From Pohlia nutans (Eukaryota > Streptophyta > Bryopsida > Bryales > Mniaceae), in assembly GCA_022496805.1 (NCBI GenBank), contig CM040091.1:19768336-19832335 (forward strand): DNA of 64,000 nucleotides, read 5' to 3'. This document shows positions 45,960 through 59,020 of the stretch, in pieces. The notes beneath the pieces are model-generated. The model did no database searches and was not told the origin of the DNA. It was given only the letters and a program-made list of their open reading frames with translations. Made by a program: the position numbers and the translations under genes. The first letter of the stretch is position 1, and each line of letters begins with the position of its first letter.

Positions 45960-48900
45960 TCATACAATGTTCAGCATGGAGAGCAGCTTTTGTTTCTCTT
46001 CAGACCGCTTCCATATTTCCCGGGTTCGCTTCCGCCTCCTGAACTTGGTCCGTCGATTCAACCATCTGGTGTAACTTCGGCCTTGCTTGCAAACAATGAA
46101 GTCATTCAGGTCATCGAAACTCTCAGATGTCTTCTCAAGCAATAGCACCTCTGCCACGAAAGGATTTCCCTCGGCCTCAGTAGGAATGTCAGTTGTCTCC
46201 TCTTCTTCTGCCCTTTGTCTACATTTGCGTACGGGCCTCGCTTCACGAGTTCTAACCTCGGCTTCTGATACAGGTTTCCTACAAGAAGCACATGGGAAGC
46301 AGATCAACAACAGCCTTCAAAGATCGAACACCTCATTAATCCAAGAAGCCCAAATTGGGCTCCATGTTTTTTTTAACAGTTTTAAGTAGGTCCTATTTGA
46401 ACTTCCTCTTGTTCAAATTTATTTTCTTTTCACCAACAAATGCAACGATCTTCACTAGTTCTGGTGATAGAAAATTTGTTCACATTTGAATTATACTTTT
46501 CACAACATGATCAATTGACTTTGTCATTTTAAAACTGTGGATCCTTGGTCCTTCAGGGGTTAAGTGGAGCAAATCCATAGGTAAGGGTGGAGGCAAATAC
46601 TAACCTCACTGGAGAGACATCACGAGGCTTTGTTGGACGGGTTCGATGTTTCATCAACCTTTGGAGGATAGGTAATGTTGAGGGCCGCAGTTTCTGTTTT
46701 TCCAACCTAAAGTTTACAGGGGATGGCTGACGCTCTGCAGGTTCTCTATCATCATTTTGTCTCTGTTGCTGTTCAACGTCTGGTTGAAATTCTCTCTCAT
46801 GCAGACTCGGCTGCCCTTCCAAATGGATATCATGATCAAAATCCTCCTCCCCTAAGTTCCTGCAGGATCAATTAATACAAATAAGTCAGCTACCAATGTA
46901 AATGAGAGGAATAGAATTGAAATGTGAATGTTACTATTCCTAAAGCATTCAAATTCCAAGATATGCAAGAATCTTTCGAAATTTATTGTACAAATGATGA
47001 TGAAAGGCACCTGTCAACTATATCAGCTTCTTGCACAGTCTTCAGTTTTTTCCTGGCAATACGTCTCCCATTTGCAGGGATATATTCACGCCAGTCATTT
47101 GTAGACAATACTTTGTCCATAAACTCACAGAAATCGTTCAAAAAGCAATTAATTTGCAAGATGATCGAAACAGCATTGCCACCCAAGATCTGCAAGAGGC
47201 AAAACAATGAATGTAAGCTTAAAATAAATCAACATCTTTCGATGTACTAAGTGTACTTCACAATTTCCTCAAAAGGATAATACCAAGAGTTCTCTGATGT
47301 GTTTCTCACACAACCTCCTGCATCTTGTTTTGAGTAATTTCACTCACTGATGAAAACGTTTCTAATCCGTAATATGAAATTGGAGCACAATACAATCTCA
47401 CCCAAATGAACAGGTCACAGTAAGCTGGGGCATATAACGAAGAGCCACAACAAACACTACTCACCCAGAGCACAGAAACAATGCAAACTAAGCTGCTGTA
47501 ACTAACATCCCCCTGAACGCCATAGAGCCATACTCATACATTCTTGCAACAAGAAAAGTTACCTCCAAAAGATCCGGTTCTTCGAGAAATCCCTGTAATA
47601 AACTGACAACCCTTCTTGCATAAAAACTAGGCGAAGTTTCCAAATCCACGGTGCCATTTTTTCCACACAATTGAGGTTTTGACGTGCTTTTCCTCCAGGA
47701 GTCCTCCATTAGCAGAGAAATCAGCAAAGATTCCAATAATTCTAAGTACTCTCGTAACCTGTTGTCAAAAACAGGAGTTTCACCTTCATAATACAGCATG
47801 TCTGTGAAAAACACCAGCACATGACCCACACTGTCAGCCGCTGTGATCTCCCCAGCACAAGGCAAACATTGATGGAAAGAGCCAATGAGACCCAGCCAGA
47901 TGTCATCGATATCCTCTCTCGTCATATCAGCTGTTAGGCTGTCTTGAAAGGTTTCCCCCATTAGTCGAACTTTCTCCGTAATGAAATTCAATGCTGAGTG
48001 CATCAAGTGAAGTACATCAGCAATCAACGTTGAGTGATCTTCTTCCCATACTGGTACATTATATAGCTCTTTACCACAAAAATGAGTCCCAGATGAGCGT
48101 TCAATATTGCCATCTGAATATCTGGCCTTGAGGACACGATCGGTCTCTTGTCCAGGTTCATGCCCTTGATCATAGCAATATGTTTGGTCCATACACTCTT
48201 CCAGCCCTTTCCGTAGCGTAGCATCGTTCAACATTGACTCCAAAGCGGCCTCGCACTCTTGGTTCATCCGACCTCGGTGGCACACGTAGCTCCAGAGGCA
48301 AGAGGCCAGTACAGTATTTGATACAGCAGCAGATGGTTGCGGACCATCGTCCAAAACACTGACAAAGTTTGCAAGGTGAGGTGCAGATGCAAATTTCATA
48401 TACAATGAGACACCCCTCTCAAGAACTGAAGAAACGAGCCACAAAGAAACTTGCCGGCTGAGAGAATCCGGCACATAGTTTGTTTTGATCTTACAACTCT
48501 CTGCGTTGTTGGAATAACCTGAGATTGGGAATCGAGAGAACCACTTCTTCTGGTGTTCCACCTTCGCTGAAGAGTGCAAGTTCTCAGAAGTGCCTGTAGA
48601 ATCTTCCAAAGCTTGAGAAACTACTCTAACAACATGCGACAGTAAATACCGCGGCGCATTGTCAGTAATGACTCTGTCAAGCAACATCACTGCTGACTGT
48701 AAGCTCAGTTCACATGCTCGTATTCTTGGTTCATGCGGTCCTTTAGGCGCTTGGGCAGATATCATCACATGTGCAAGTATAGCCTCCATTATAAGCCGAG
48801 ATGTACTCCGACTTCCCTTCTCTGAGATGCCATCTTGAACTAGAAGCAATTGAGTCTTAGAACGGCACAAAAGCTCATCGACGAACACCTGATCAAATTC

Positions 48901-50733
48901 AACAAAATGCACATTTAAAAGTGATTAATGCCTACACCCATATTCAAAGCATGTTCTCAGTTGAGACTGTTTAAATTGGTATGAATTAAAATATCGCATC
49001 CTCTCAAGAGGAGTTCTCACCAGCCCTCAACAATAAATTTGTCAATAAATGATTGAATACTAAAGACGACAAAATTCCATGATCACTACCAAAATATTGA
49101 AAATATGAGGAACAAAGCAGAGTAAAATCGTACCTCTAGCAAAGCACAAAGCAAAGGAGCTCTGTAAGGTTCGATGTTACAAGTTATCACTTCAGATGAA
49201 TAAAATTTAGTGGGGAGTAAGCAAGGTTCCGTAGGTGAACAAAGCTTCTGCAAAAGCTTATCCAGGTCTACTCCCATGGCATTTCGTAAACCAGTGTCAA
49301 AAAGCTCAATCAAAGGCAGCAACCTAATGCAGCAACGTAAAGTGAGAGCAGTCACTTTAAGTTCTTGGAGAGTCGAGGGGAAAGCGCTGTGGCCTTCAGC
49401 AAATTTCTCATTCTCGGCAGAAAAAAGAGGAATATGACGAGCGAGCTCCAAAAAGAGTAAGTCATGTAAGGCCACCAGTTCCTCATAATTGATATAGACT
49501 TCTGTATCTCCCACAACGGCAGACAACGCAACATTTTCAGCTGATGTAGGCGATGGATATTTGAATGTTGCTGCAGAAGAAGACAGGAAATAACAGAGGT
49601 GCCTGAGAATATCGGCCTTGATCTCCTGTGGTAAGCCAGATACAATTGTGAAACCGAGTGTCTCCAGTAAGTCTCACATCAGGCACATCACCACTAACCT
49701 CTAGCCTCTGACACGAGCGCAAGCTTTGCTATCAACCTTAGAATTAAACTTCCCTGGCCTTATCTCCAATCTATATAAACATGATCTTCCTCCGTCATTG
49801 CACATCTAGAGGAACTTTTTCGTAAATCCTTCTATATTCCAATTACTCCCTCCGTCCCAAAGTTATTGTCATGTTTGAAAGTTATGTTTGAAAGTGCTTT
49901 TTTAAGTAGGTCAAAAAAATATTTCCTTGTGGCTAATTTTATTTAGGTTGCAATGAACACATGCAATGTTCTTCAGTCATTCTAATGACATAATTTGGAA
50001 CCTTTTTTAATCATGTTTCTTACAATATGATCAATGAAATTGGCTCAAAGAAATACCAAGAAAAACAAGTTGGACAATAACTTTGGGACGGAGGGAGTAC
50101 AATATTTAGCTTCGGAAAACAAGAATCGGTCTCTCTACATTTATTTCTCCGTCATTGCACATTTAAAGAAACTTTTCCGTAAAAGCCTTCTATATTCCAA
50201 TTACAATATTTAGCTTCGAAAAACAAGAATCGGTCTCTCTACACCCTAAGATTAGTGTCCATTCTGAATACGTACCGGTTCCACAACACGAGCGCAAGCT
50301 TTGCTATCAATCTTAGAATTAAACTACCCTGGCTTTATCTTCAATCTATATAAACATGATCTTTCTCCGTCATTGCACATCTAAAGGAACTTTTTCGTAA
50401 AGCCTTCCATATTCCAATTACAATGTTTAGCTTCGGAAAACAAGAATCGGTCCCTCTACAACTAAGGTGTACACTGAGATATCTGTCCATTATGTTTGTT
50501 TGTTTTTTTTTTTTTGAAACAAATGAAAGGTAATTTCATTGCAAAAAGGACACAGTACAAGAGGCCTGGGACTTGTGTCCAATATGAATACGTACCGGTT
50601 TCACAACACCTAAGGCGTCGACAAATTTCCTTACAGACGTCCACTTCTTGCAGTCGTAAGCAGGAATTCCCGCTTCAACACCTGGCTCAGTATGAGAACG
50701 TAACATCCAAGTCCCTCGATCATCTGGTCCCAT
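45960..50733 (-). CDS. 919-aa protein of unknown function (6 exons)
   Basis: Exons 50733-50592, 49672-49134, 48888-47563, 47189-47011, 46859-46605, 46278-45960, all GT-AG. Every junction keeps phase and the total is 920 codons including the stop. The first exon is the least certain, because its donor (GTAC/GTATTC) was chosen for phase. Residues 48-669 are rich in Leu/Ala helices with HEAT/ARM-like character (for example SLQSAVMLLDRVITDNAPRY). Residues 730-815 are polar and Gln-rich. The end has DLNDFIVCKQGRSYTRWL followed by a basic RRTKFRRRKRTREIWKR tract (about 886-906), which could bind nucleic acid or be a nuclear signal. Exon 3 could also read on for 24 codons past its donor to a stop, an alternative shorter end. 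I do not recognise the family. A large helical meiosis or chromatin factor is a guess only. Confidence 0.75.
46340..46559 (-). mobile_element. TTAA-type MITE, family A, copy 6
   Basis: 220 bp in intron 5 of the 919-aa gene. Flanked by TTAA on both sides (46336-46339 and 46560-46563). Ends ATCCTTGGTCCTTCAGGGG at its right. Same length as the copy in ZDS intron 7. Confidence 0.85.
49711..50608. repeat. Tandem duplication of about 322 bp spanning an exon-1 splice donor
   Basis: ACACGAGCGCAAGCTTTGCT occurs at 49711 and 50287, and GAATACGTACCGGTT with CACAACAC at 50267 and 50588. Once the Stowaway inserted in the left unit is removed, the spacing is the same. A shorter piece (TCCGTCATTGCACAT to CGGTCTCTCTACA) is present a third time at about 50149-50240. 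The right unit also holds a poly-T plus GGTAATTTCATTG stretch like a retroelement tail. Confidence 0.8.
49846..50097. mobile_element. Stowaway MITE in intron 1 of the 919-aa gene
   Basis: 252 bp with CTCCCTCCGTCCCAAAGTTA and its exact complement at the ends and TA flanks. Nearly identical to 11970-12219. Confidence 0.95.
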
Positions 50734-51004
50734 TCTTACTGCCTGTAGAGGAGCTCGACGGAGCTACATCGTCCTGCAAATTAAAGTGAACTCATCGCAC
50801 TCTCAAAACCCTAAACCCGGAGAAATTGAAAAGGAAGAAAATAATCAAGTCCAAACTAACTGAATCAAAGACATTTTTAATTCGAAAAGAGTATTCCCGC
50901 CACCATCGTCAGAACCTGCTCGTATTACACGGGCTATAGAGGAGCTACAGTGAACTCATCTCACTCTCGAAACCCTAAACCCGGACAAAACGAAAGAAAA
51001 CTAA
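50734..51004 (-). promoter_or_regulatory. Promoter and 5' UTR of the 919-aa gene with duplicated telo-boxes
   Basis: AAAACCCTAAACCCGG (about 50807) and GAAACCCTAAACCCGG (about 50970) lie in two copies of a block that begins GTGAACTCATC. Telo-box AAACCCTAA motifs are common in plant promoters of growth and replication genes. A TTTGCAG acceptor at about 50775 on the minus strand suggests a short 5' UTR intron. Confidence 0.5.
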
Positions 51005-51677
51005 GGGCCGCTTCACACTATGGCCGAAGGTCGAGAGGCCGTCGATTTCCACCAATCAAATTGCAAGAAACCATGGTTTCGGCCTCTCGACCCTTCACAC
51101 TAGAGGCCAAAGTCCACCGGCTGTCGCTCCCCAAAACGCCTACGTGGCAGCACTTTTCGACCAAGGCGACGGCCTCGCGAAGTTCGTTTGGGTCCAGCAT
51201 TTTGCAAGACCCGTCACTATGGTCGAGAAGCCGTCAAATTTATTTCATTAAAAATTCAAATACTGACAGGATCTTGCCTATCCTGTCCCGAATTAACTAG
51301 GAGGCCCTTGCAACTGTTCATGCTTTAAAGAGCTTCTTGCCCGAATTAACACGGAGGCCTTTGCAAACTGTTCATGCTTTACAGAGCTACATGCTTGAAG
51401 AGCTATTATTATCAATTACTGCAGCTACTGGATTGATCACCATTCCTGGATTCGAGCTAGTGACCATCCCACCTATTATTTTTAATTTTTAAATCAAACC
51501 ACTTTGACAGAGAAGGTTTGGGCTTGGCCTTTGGAGGCTTCACACTATGCCCGGCCGAAGGCTCCAATTACAATATTTTATTGGCTATTTTCAACCCATT
51601 TCTTTGGACTCTCAACAAAGTTTGGACTCTCAATCCCACGGCCTCTCGACTTGGACGGCCATAGTGTGAAGCGGCCC
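51005..51677. mobile_element. Non-autonomous PIF/Harbinger-like element
   Basis: Begins GGGCCGCTTCACACTATGGC and ends with its complement, with TAA on both sides (51002-51004 and 51678-51680). 673 bp without transposase. The terminal motif is repeated inside (for example near 51537 and 51093), so the element has internal sub-repeats of its own ends. Its termini differ from those of the full element at 4482-9580, so that element is not an obvious source of transposase. Confidence 0.85.
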
Positions 51678-51680
51678 TAA

Positions 51681-53117
51681 GGCCACGGGGTCCTGGTCCA
51701 ATTCTCATGGGGTCCAATAAACCCATTTATTGGACTTTTGAAACTCCCTTTTGGACTTGAGAAAATCCACTTTTTTCTTCATCATTCTCTTTTGAAAAAA
51801 GTCCTTGGGGCTTACCTTCACATTTAAGGGTTACGTAAAATTTTCTTATTTGATTCTTACTAAATCCCTTCACACAATGATAAATGTTCTCTCTTACCAT
51901 AGTTTCAAAAAAAGTTCATAAATTTCGATCAAAGGTTTGGGATTCTACTATTATAAAATATTATGACTAATTGAATAAGAGATGTTTCTAATTAAGAGTA
52001 CTAGACTTAATATTTAGTACTCAGTAGCCATCATTGGAATTGCCATTCACTATGAAGAAGTTTCATCCAAGTTATAAATGAATGAAAAACCATAGTAAAG
52101 ATGAAAGAGTTGTAAGGTGGCTATAGTATTGAAAATGGCAAAAGTATTGGTAGCGCACAAATAAAGTTGCAGTTGCATTAAATTATGAAAAATGGAATAT
52201 TGGAGATTTTGATGCCATTCTTGGCATTGTTGAAAAGCACTTAATGAGAAGGGATGCACTGAAGTTGTTTAATTGTTTTTGAACCTACGGTGTAGAAATT
52301 GTGGATTTTCAATTGAGATTTGTCACCATAGATTGAATTAAATTATGAAAAATTTATTCTAAATAGCAAAAGCAAAAAAAGAAGGACGGGTACACGGGGA
52401 CAACATTGGAATTAAATTATAAAAAATGAAATATGGGGGTTTTCGATGTTATTCTTGGCATCGCCAGTAATCTCTCAGGGAATAGGGATGGACTAAAGTT
52501 GTTTTGCAACTTTTAAATGTATGGTGTAGAAGTTATGGATTTTCAATTGAATTTTGTCAGTATAAATTGAATTAACTATTAGATAAATTATCCTACAAAG
52601 AAAAAACACGGAGTATATAGAGGCGCGGGGAGCAAGTGAAACATTTGGGCCAATAGCATATAGCCACACTCTAGTCCAATTTAATAAAAATAACATAATC
52701 ACTGATTTTTATTTTTTTTCTTGGGTTTGAGAGTTGAGACTAATAATGATTAATGATAAAAATAGGTCCCAAAAATAAGCTTACATGTTAAATTTCTAAG
52801 TTTAAAAATTTCATAGAAATTATTGTTATATTTTTTTTATGACTTATTATTGAGATGTATCAATCAATTTCATTGTTGAATACATGTACTCCAACTTCCA
52901 AGCTTCAATTTTAGATGAAAACAGTATGAGTTATTAAAAATACACCTTTGATATAAAATTGTTCGTTCTCTTTCTTTTCAATATATGCAAATTGTAGCTT
53001 GCAAGTATACATGAAATGTATTTTTTAAATATTTGTATTCATAAGAAACATTTTACTATTATTTATACATTATTGTTCTTCTATGATTCAACATTAGTGT
53101 GTTAAATCATAGTTTAA
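51681..53117. other. AT-rich DNA with a tandem duplication
   Basis: No gene. A unit of about 233 bp is present twice, at about 52180-52345 and 52413-52578, sharing TTATGGATTTTCAATTGA-like, GGTGTAGAA and TTCTTGGCAT blocks. The rest is unremarkable. Confidence 0.6.
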
Positions 53118-53660
53118 CCCCTAAAGATCCAACCAACCCGTTTTGGGGTTGGTGACATTTTTTGTTCTTCCAAATCTCCCTCATGAACCACTTTACCACA
53201 AAAAAAATTTGGGGGGATACTTCATCAAGTTATTGTCCTACGTATTAAAATTATAAACATAAAAGTATGTTAAGTTTTGACCAAACCAAAATTGCCCTTA
53301 CCAATGTGGCCTTGAAAAAATTGCATTGGTCAACTTTAGTTCAAAAGTGGCCACGCAAAAATGAGGTCATAGATTTCAAGAATAAAAAACTTTAAAAAAA
53401 TAGTATTTCACTGTTTCATTACAAATCCATTCCAAAAACACTACTTCAAAAATGTTAAATTTTTTTATTGTAATTAAATTTAGGAAGATTTTTTAATTTT
53501 AATTTTTAAAATTTATGATAAAAATTTGATGATTTAAAATCCAAAATCTAGTACTTTCATAATTTGTACATCAATTACAAAATATTTCTCCAAGTGATAC
53601 TTTATTATTATGATTTTTCTCAAATTTTCAATTACCCGGAGGCCCTATGACCTTTAGGTG
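53118..53660 (-). mobile_element. TTAA-type MITE, family F, copy 2
   Basis: 543 bp between TTAA (53114-53117) and TTAA (53661-53664). Starts CCCCTAAAGATCCAACC and ends GACCTTTAGGTG. Reverse-complement match to 19538-20138. Confidence 0.85.
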
Positions 53661-53855
53661 TTAAATCAATAATTTGAGAAAAATAAACTATTACAAATAA
53701 TTTAATTCAAATATGGACAAGTCATCTATAATCTTGCTTAATTGTGAACAGTTGATACTTAGGAAATGTTTAAAAGCACAGTATGTGACTCAAAATTGCT
53801 TTAATTTATTTAAAATCATTCGTCCTCAATACATATAAAGAAAATTGACTTTTAA

Positions 53856-54466
53856 TTCTGAACTGCCTGCGCAATTATTTTTGGACATTGTACGAATTTC
53901 ATCCACATTTTCTCATACGTCATGCAACTCATGCACTTTTGTAGTGTGGATTTTCTATTATAGATTTTATGGGAAGTTAACTTCATGCATGTGTGAACCA
54001 ATTAGAAAGGAGATGATTTGTGAAATTTTATGCCTCGTTTCCCATATTGTAGAGATTCACCAACAATTCCTAAGATCTTTGTTCAAAATAGTTCAAAAGT
54101 GGTCTTAAAACACTCAATTCATAAAATTAAGCAACCAAAAAATCTTCAAATATCACTACGTTTAGAGTATTACATTTCAACTCATCACGATAAGTTGCAT
54201 CCACAGAACACACATAGTCAATACCAATTATCAAATTTGTAATCGAATTACAAATGAATTTTGAATTTTAAGTTTCAAATTTTATACAAAATGTTAGACA
54301 GTAATTGCAATCATCGACCTCACCATATCAATAGAATCTAAAATTCATAACATGTACAACTTTTATTTTTTTCATGCATCAAGTTCAAGATATCCCTCTT
54401 AATTGTATTTAATAATGCATTTTTCCAAATTTCCAAATTTAGAGAGGGTTATCGGGGCATTTAGGG
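53856..54466 (+). mobile_element. TTAA-type MITE, family E, copy 2
   Basis: Interior closely matches 10506-11071 (CATTTTCTCATACGTCATGC, GAAAGGAGATGATTTGTGAA). The left terminus is decayed after TTAA, and the right end is GGGGCATTTAGGG followed by TTCA. About 610 bp. Confidence 0.75.
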
Positions 54467-55985
54467 TTCAAAATGACAATTATTAAAAATATATATATAT
54501 GACACCATTTTTTTTAATTTTGTAGCAAAGATCAATATTTAGGCTGTTAATGTTTTAAACCATGCCATAAAGTTTGGCGGGATAGTCCTACTGTGGAGGG
54601 TCCTTGTGATTCATATAATAGAACCCCAAAAAATTAATAATGAACAGTAAGTGACTAAAAGAGATTAGTGAAATTTGAGGGACTGAGGGAGACTTGAACA
54701 AAGACAGATGTGAGAGGTGTACCATAAAGTGCATTGCTACACTACAAGATGCCTAAGATATAGCACAAGTCATATTGACCACAAAATTTTACAAAATGCC
54801 CAAGATATACCACAAGTCATATTCACTACAAGATTTACAAGATGCACCATAATGTATAGGTTCTTGGAAATCTTTGGCAATCCTTGTAAGTTCAAAATTC
54901 CAAGAAATGTATCACAAGTCTGTCAAAATCCTAAACCTAATTGAGATTTTGGGTTCCTTATTATATGAATCATGGGGGCCAGACACTAGGACCGTGCTAG
55001 TTTGGCTTGTGAGGGTTGCATAAATTACGGTTTTGATAATAATATTTTATGAATATGCTCAATTTGCCTAATATTTTGATATTAGATAGGTTGGGCCTTA
55101 GAGATATATTAGGCAGGGGTACTAGACCTGATGGGAAATTTGAATGGGTAGGACTGGAATCATTGAATGGGTAGGTAGCCCGTCTCGCGCCGATCGACCG
55201 TGATAGTGTCGCCTCCAAATTTCCTTAACCCTTTGACGCGCCTTCTGTATGGACGACTCACAAATTACATAATTTCTCAAACTTTTTTAACTTTCAATTT
55301 TTGGATTAATATGTATAAGTTCAATTATTAAGGTGAGTTAGTGTAGACTTTTAATATTCAAAATAGATATATTCAAAAATATCATTTCCCTTGAAAAATA
55401 ATGACTTCATTATCCGGTAAAATATTATAAATTCATTAACTTGAGATGTTTCAACCATAGAAATCAGTGAGTTATTGAGAGATAGGCTGCACTCGGTTGT
55501 ATTTTCATCTTTCAATTTATTGAACTAGAGACTATCCAAGTGTATCCTTCTATATGCTAAAATATGTAAGGACTTGGTAATTAGACATTGTTCATTTACT
55601 ATGTTTATATGACTCCAGTCTTCTTCTTAAAATTAGGTAACTACAATATGCGTAGAATTTCCAAGTGTATTGTATTGTTTTGTACACTTACTAGTGATGT
55701 CGTTGGTTGATGTTTTAACCACCCTACGATTTTAAAGTTTCAATTACTTTAGGCTCAAAGACGTTTCATTGACTCTTAAATAACGAAAATCCTTGATTCT
55801 GGTAAAATTCAATTTAAATGTGGTTGGTTTTAAGTAACTGAGTAACTTCTTGATTAATGTGATTGAAGGCACATGCAATGTTTTTGCAAAATTCAAAGCC
55901 CTTTTACAAATATTTTTATTCAAACTTCAAAGTACTAATTGGTGTAGTAATAAATTCCACCTTTTTGATTCAACCATATCTTAGT
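54467..55985. other. AT-rich DNA with short repeats
   Basis: No gene. At about 54740-54850 a unit of about 60-66 bp (ACAAGATGCC-AAGATATA-CACAAGTCATATT) is repeated twice with a partial third. An inverted pair around GATTCATATAATA (54609 and 54957) may mark ends of an old element. Confidence 0.5.
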
Positions 55986-55989
55986 TTAA

Positions 55990-56606
55990 CCCCTAAACAT
56001 CCAATTGTTTAAATTTTGGACTACAAGTAGGTTTGAACTCCATTTTTTCATTCATCATGCATTTCATACAATGTGGATTTTATTGAATTTTTTATAGGAG
56101 ACTAGCTTTATGCATGATTGTGGGGATTTTTAATGAATATATTTTATAGGAGATTGACTTCATGCATGTGTGATCCAATTAGAAAAGGATGATTAGTAAA
56201 CAAATATGCCTCATTTCCTGCCACATTATTCCACCAATTGTTTTTGAAGATTTAAGTGTAAAGGTGCTCTTGAAAAAGTCAACTCATAAGATCAAGCAAA
56301 AAAAAAGTCTCCAAAAATGACGACAATTAGAGTATTACATTTCAACCCATCACAAAAAATAATCATTCTTAGATTGTCAATATCTTATTTTTAATCAAAT
56401 TACAAATGGTTTTTGAATTTTGAGTTTCAAATTTTATACAAAAATATTTGTGCTAGCAATCATAGATCTAACCGTATAGATAGAATCTAAAATTCATAAT
56501 GTACAACTTTGATTCCTACATCAAATTTCGAATATCCTCTTAGTTGTATTTTAAAATGCATCTTTGCAAAACTACCAAATATGGAGAAGGTGAGGACATT
56601 TAGGGG
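55990..56606 (+). mobile_element. TTAA-type MITE, family E, copy 3
   Basis: 617 bp, TTAA on both sides (55986-55989 and 56607-56610). Starts CCCCTAAACATCCAATTG and ends GGACATTTAGGGG. Best preserved family E member. Confidence 0.9.
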
Positions 56607-59020
56607 TTAATGAAAGGGTACTCAACCTCAATATGTTTTTTTCATAAATTTCTAGTCCTAGCAATACAACATTGATTAGCGCAAAATATTTTTGTACAAA
56701 TTCTTTGCGGGAATGTCATGTTTTTAACCCCTAAAAGACCACGTGGACTCATTTGTGCAAGCATTTGTGTTCAAGAATAATTTCATTACATTAAAAAAAT
56801 ATTTAAATTCCATGGTTTTAACTCAATGTTAACTAAATAAAGGTACAATGTAAATTCATTAGTTGTACTCACCGCTTGTGCACAAAGAACTTCTCAATTC
56901 CGCAACTACAAATCACCTATAAGACACACTTTAAAAGAAGCTATAGAAATAAAATATTCCAATGTCATAGTTTTTGAAATTAAAAAAAGGACTTAAAAAC
57001 AAACAGTCCCTTTGTTGTTTGTATATATAAGAAGAAACATAATTACTAGTCTAAATCCTAATCACAAAATGCGCACTTGAAAAAAAATTGATATTAATAG
57101 AGAGGAAAAAAAGAAATCAATTTCTAAAACGAGGTATGGGGAAAACTAAAACACAAATTAAAGGCATTGAAGAAGATGCAAAAATTCAAAACAAAGGAAA
57201 ATGTAAGGTAGGCAAAACAGATAGCGCTAAAAATCTAATGAAAAATCAAAACAAAAAGGAAAAGGATAGCATCCCCCTTTGTCCATTTACATTGGCGCAA
57301 CTCCATAGCCGCAAAGATACATAGTTGCATAAACACTAGCACGGCCATGCACATAGCCAAATAAACATGAAGCAATTACATATGACACATCACATATGTG
57401 ACATATGTTGTTCACTTGTATATTGTGAAGACAAATGACAAATTTTGGTAAATCATAAACAAAACAGTGCTTTAAAAACAATAAATCTTTGATTTTCTAT
57501 ATATACATACATATATGTATACATATACATACATACATATTTAAATATATTTAAATATTAAACTTAATCATTGTTTAAATAGTCCAAATCCTAGTCACTT
57601 GGTGTGTAGACTCAAAAAGTTGATGTTAATAAATAAATGAACATAATGCATTTCCAAATGGAGGGATAATGTTAAAAAAAGTACAAAGGTAGTGAGGAAG
57701 AAGTATTGAATCAAATCAAAGGAGCAAGGGAATATGAAAGGAAGGCAAAGTAAATAACTTAGAGAAATTTACAGCAAACAAAAGTGAAAAGAAGAGCAAA
57801 GCATTCCCTTTGTCCATATGCCTTTGAGTAACTACATAATTAAGAATTTACACAATTAAGAAGCCAGGTGCATAATCATGTAGCCATGTGGTTGTATAGC
57901 GAAATAGTGAAATAGCCATGAAAAAAGTAACCACGTAGCCCATTTTTTTTTCATTTAATCCAAATTTCATGCAAGAATTTAGAAAGAATTCTTGAGTTTT
58001 AGTAATAAATCTAGAGGGAGACTAAAAAAATGGTTAGAACAACCTTCCTTAAAAAATAGCGACTTGTTTATTCTTTTGAGGATAAAAGTCACAAACTTAT
58101 AGAAATAATATAAAGGTCTCTAAATTCAATGTTCGGTTTTATATATAATATACAATGCATTTTTGTAATTATAAAATATTTATAAAATATTACATGAGTA
58201 TTCTAGTAAATTGTGAAAAATTCTTTTACATCCATGGTCTCCAAATAAATACATGGTTAACACATGAATATATAGAAAATAACTATAAATATCCTCGTTG
58301 TGCAATAAGTATTTGAGCATTTAAAGATATTTTCATTAGCATTTTTAGAAATCCTTTAATATGTGATTTGAGTTAAATGACTTAGTGTCCATTGTGACTC
58401 GTTTATAGTGAGTGGAATTGTAATTTTTATTGTCTATAGAGGAATCACAAAGGACATTCAATCTTTAAAGACGTGTGACATATATTACATATGACAAGTC
58501 ACATAAGTCACATATATGATATATGACAAGTCAAACATGTGACATATGTCATGTTTAATAAGTGACATGATATGTCACATACGATTGAACATCATTCTAG
58601 ACATGGTAGGAATGCTCTTATTCTCTCAACAAGAATGGGTGCATCAAAGTCATTTCATAAGTTTCGATTTAGAGTTTGAAAGTTAGTGATTTTCAATCAT
58701 CATTAAATTGGACTATATTATGAATACATTATTCTAAAATTAAATAAAAAGTAAAAGCATGGCTAGATCATAGGGAACGTAAGATTTGGCAAAGTCAGTG
58801 TAAATTGTCAACTGAGATCCAACACACGCCATCTTCAAAGAGATGAAATCGATTAGAATCCCTTACCAAGATTTGTTGTCTATTGTAGTGAGTTCAGAGA
58901 TAATCTTGGTTATTGTAGGTTAGTGAATTTGGACATATTTAATCAAAGGTTATTGTACATCCAAATTATATCTCTACGAGGTATGAACCCATAGAATACT
59001 ATGAGCAATATCCAATAATT
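56607..59020. other. AT-rich repeat DNA without genes
   Basis: A lone family-type end (CCCCTAAAAGACCACGTGG after TTAA, 56728) has no matching right end that I can see. TATA/CATA microsatellite-like sequence lies at 57495-57560. GTGACATATG-type simple repeats occur at 57380-57415 and 58470-58580. The K/N-rich frame at 57088-57324 follows from base composition and is not called. Confidence 0.55.

Noticed and set aside
57088..57324. Lys/Asn-rich 78-aa frame
   Set aside because: Explained by A-rich composition. No domain, splice signals or conserved features.
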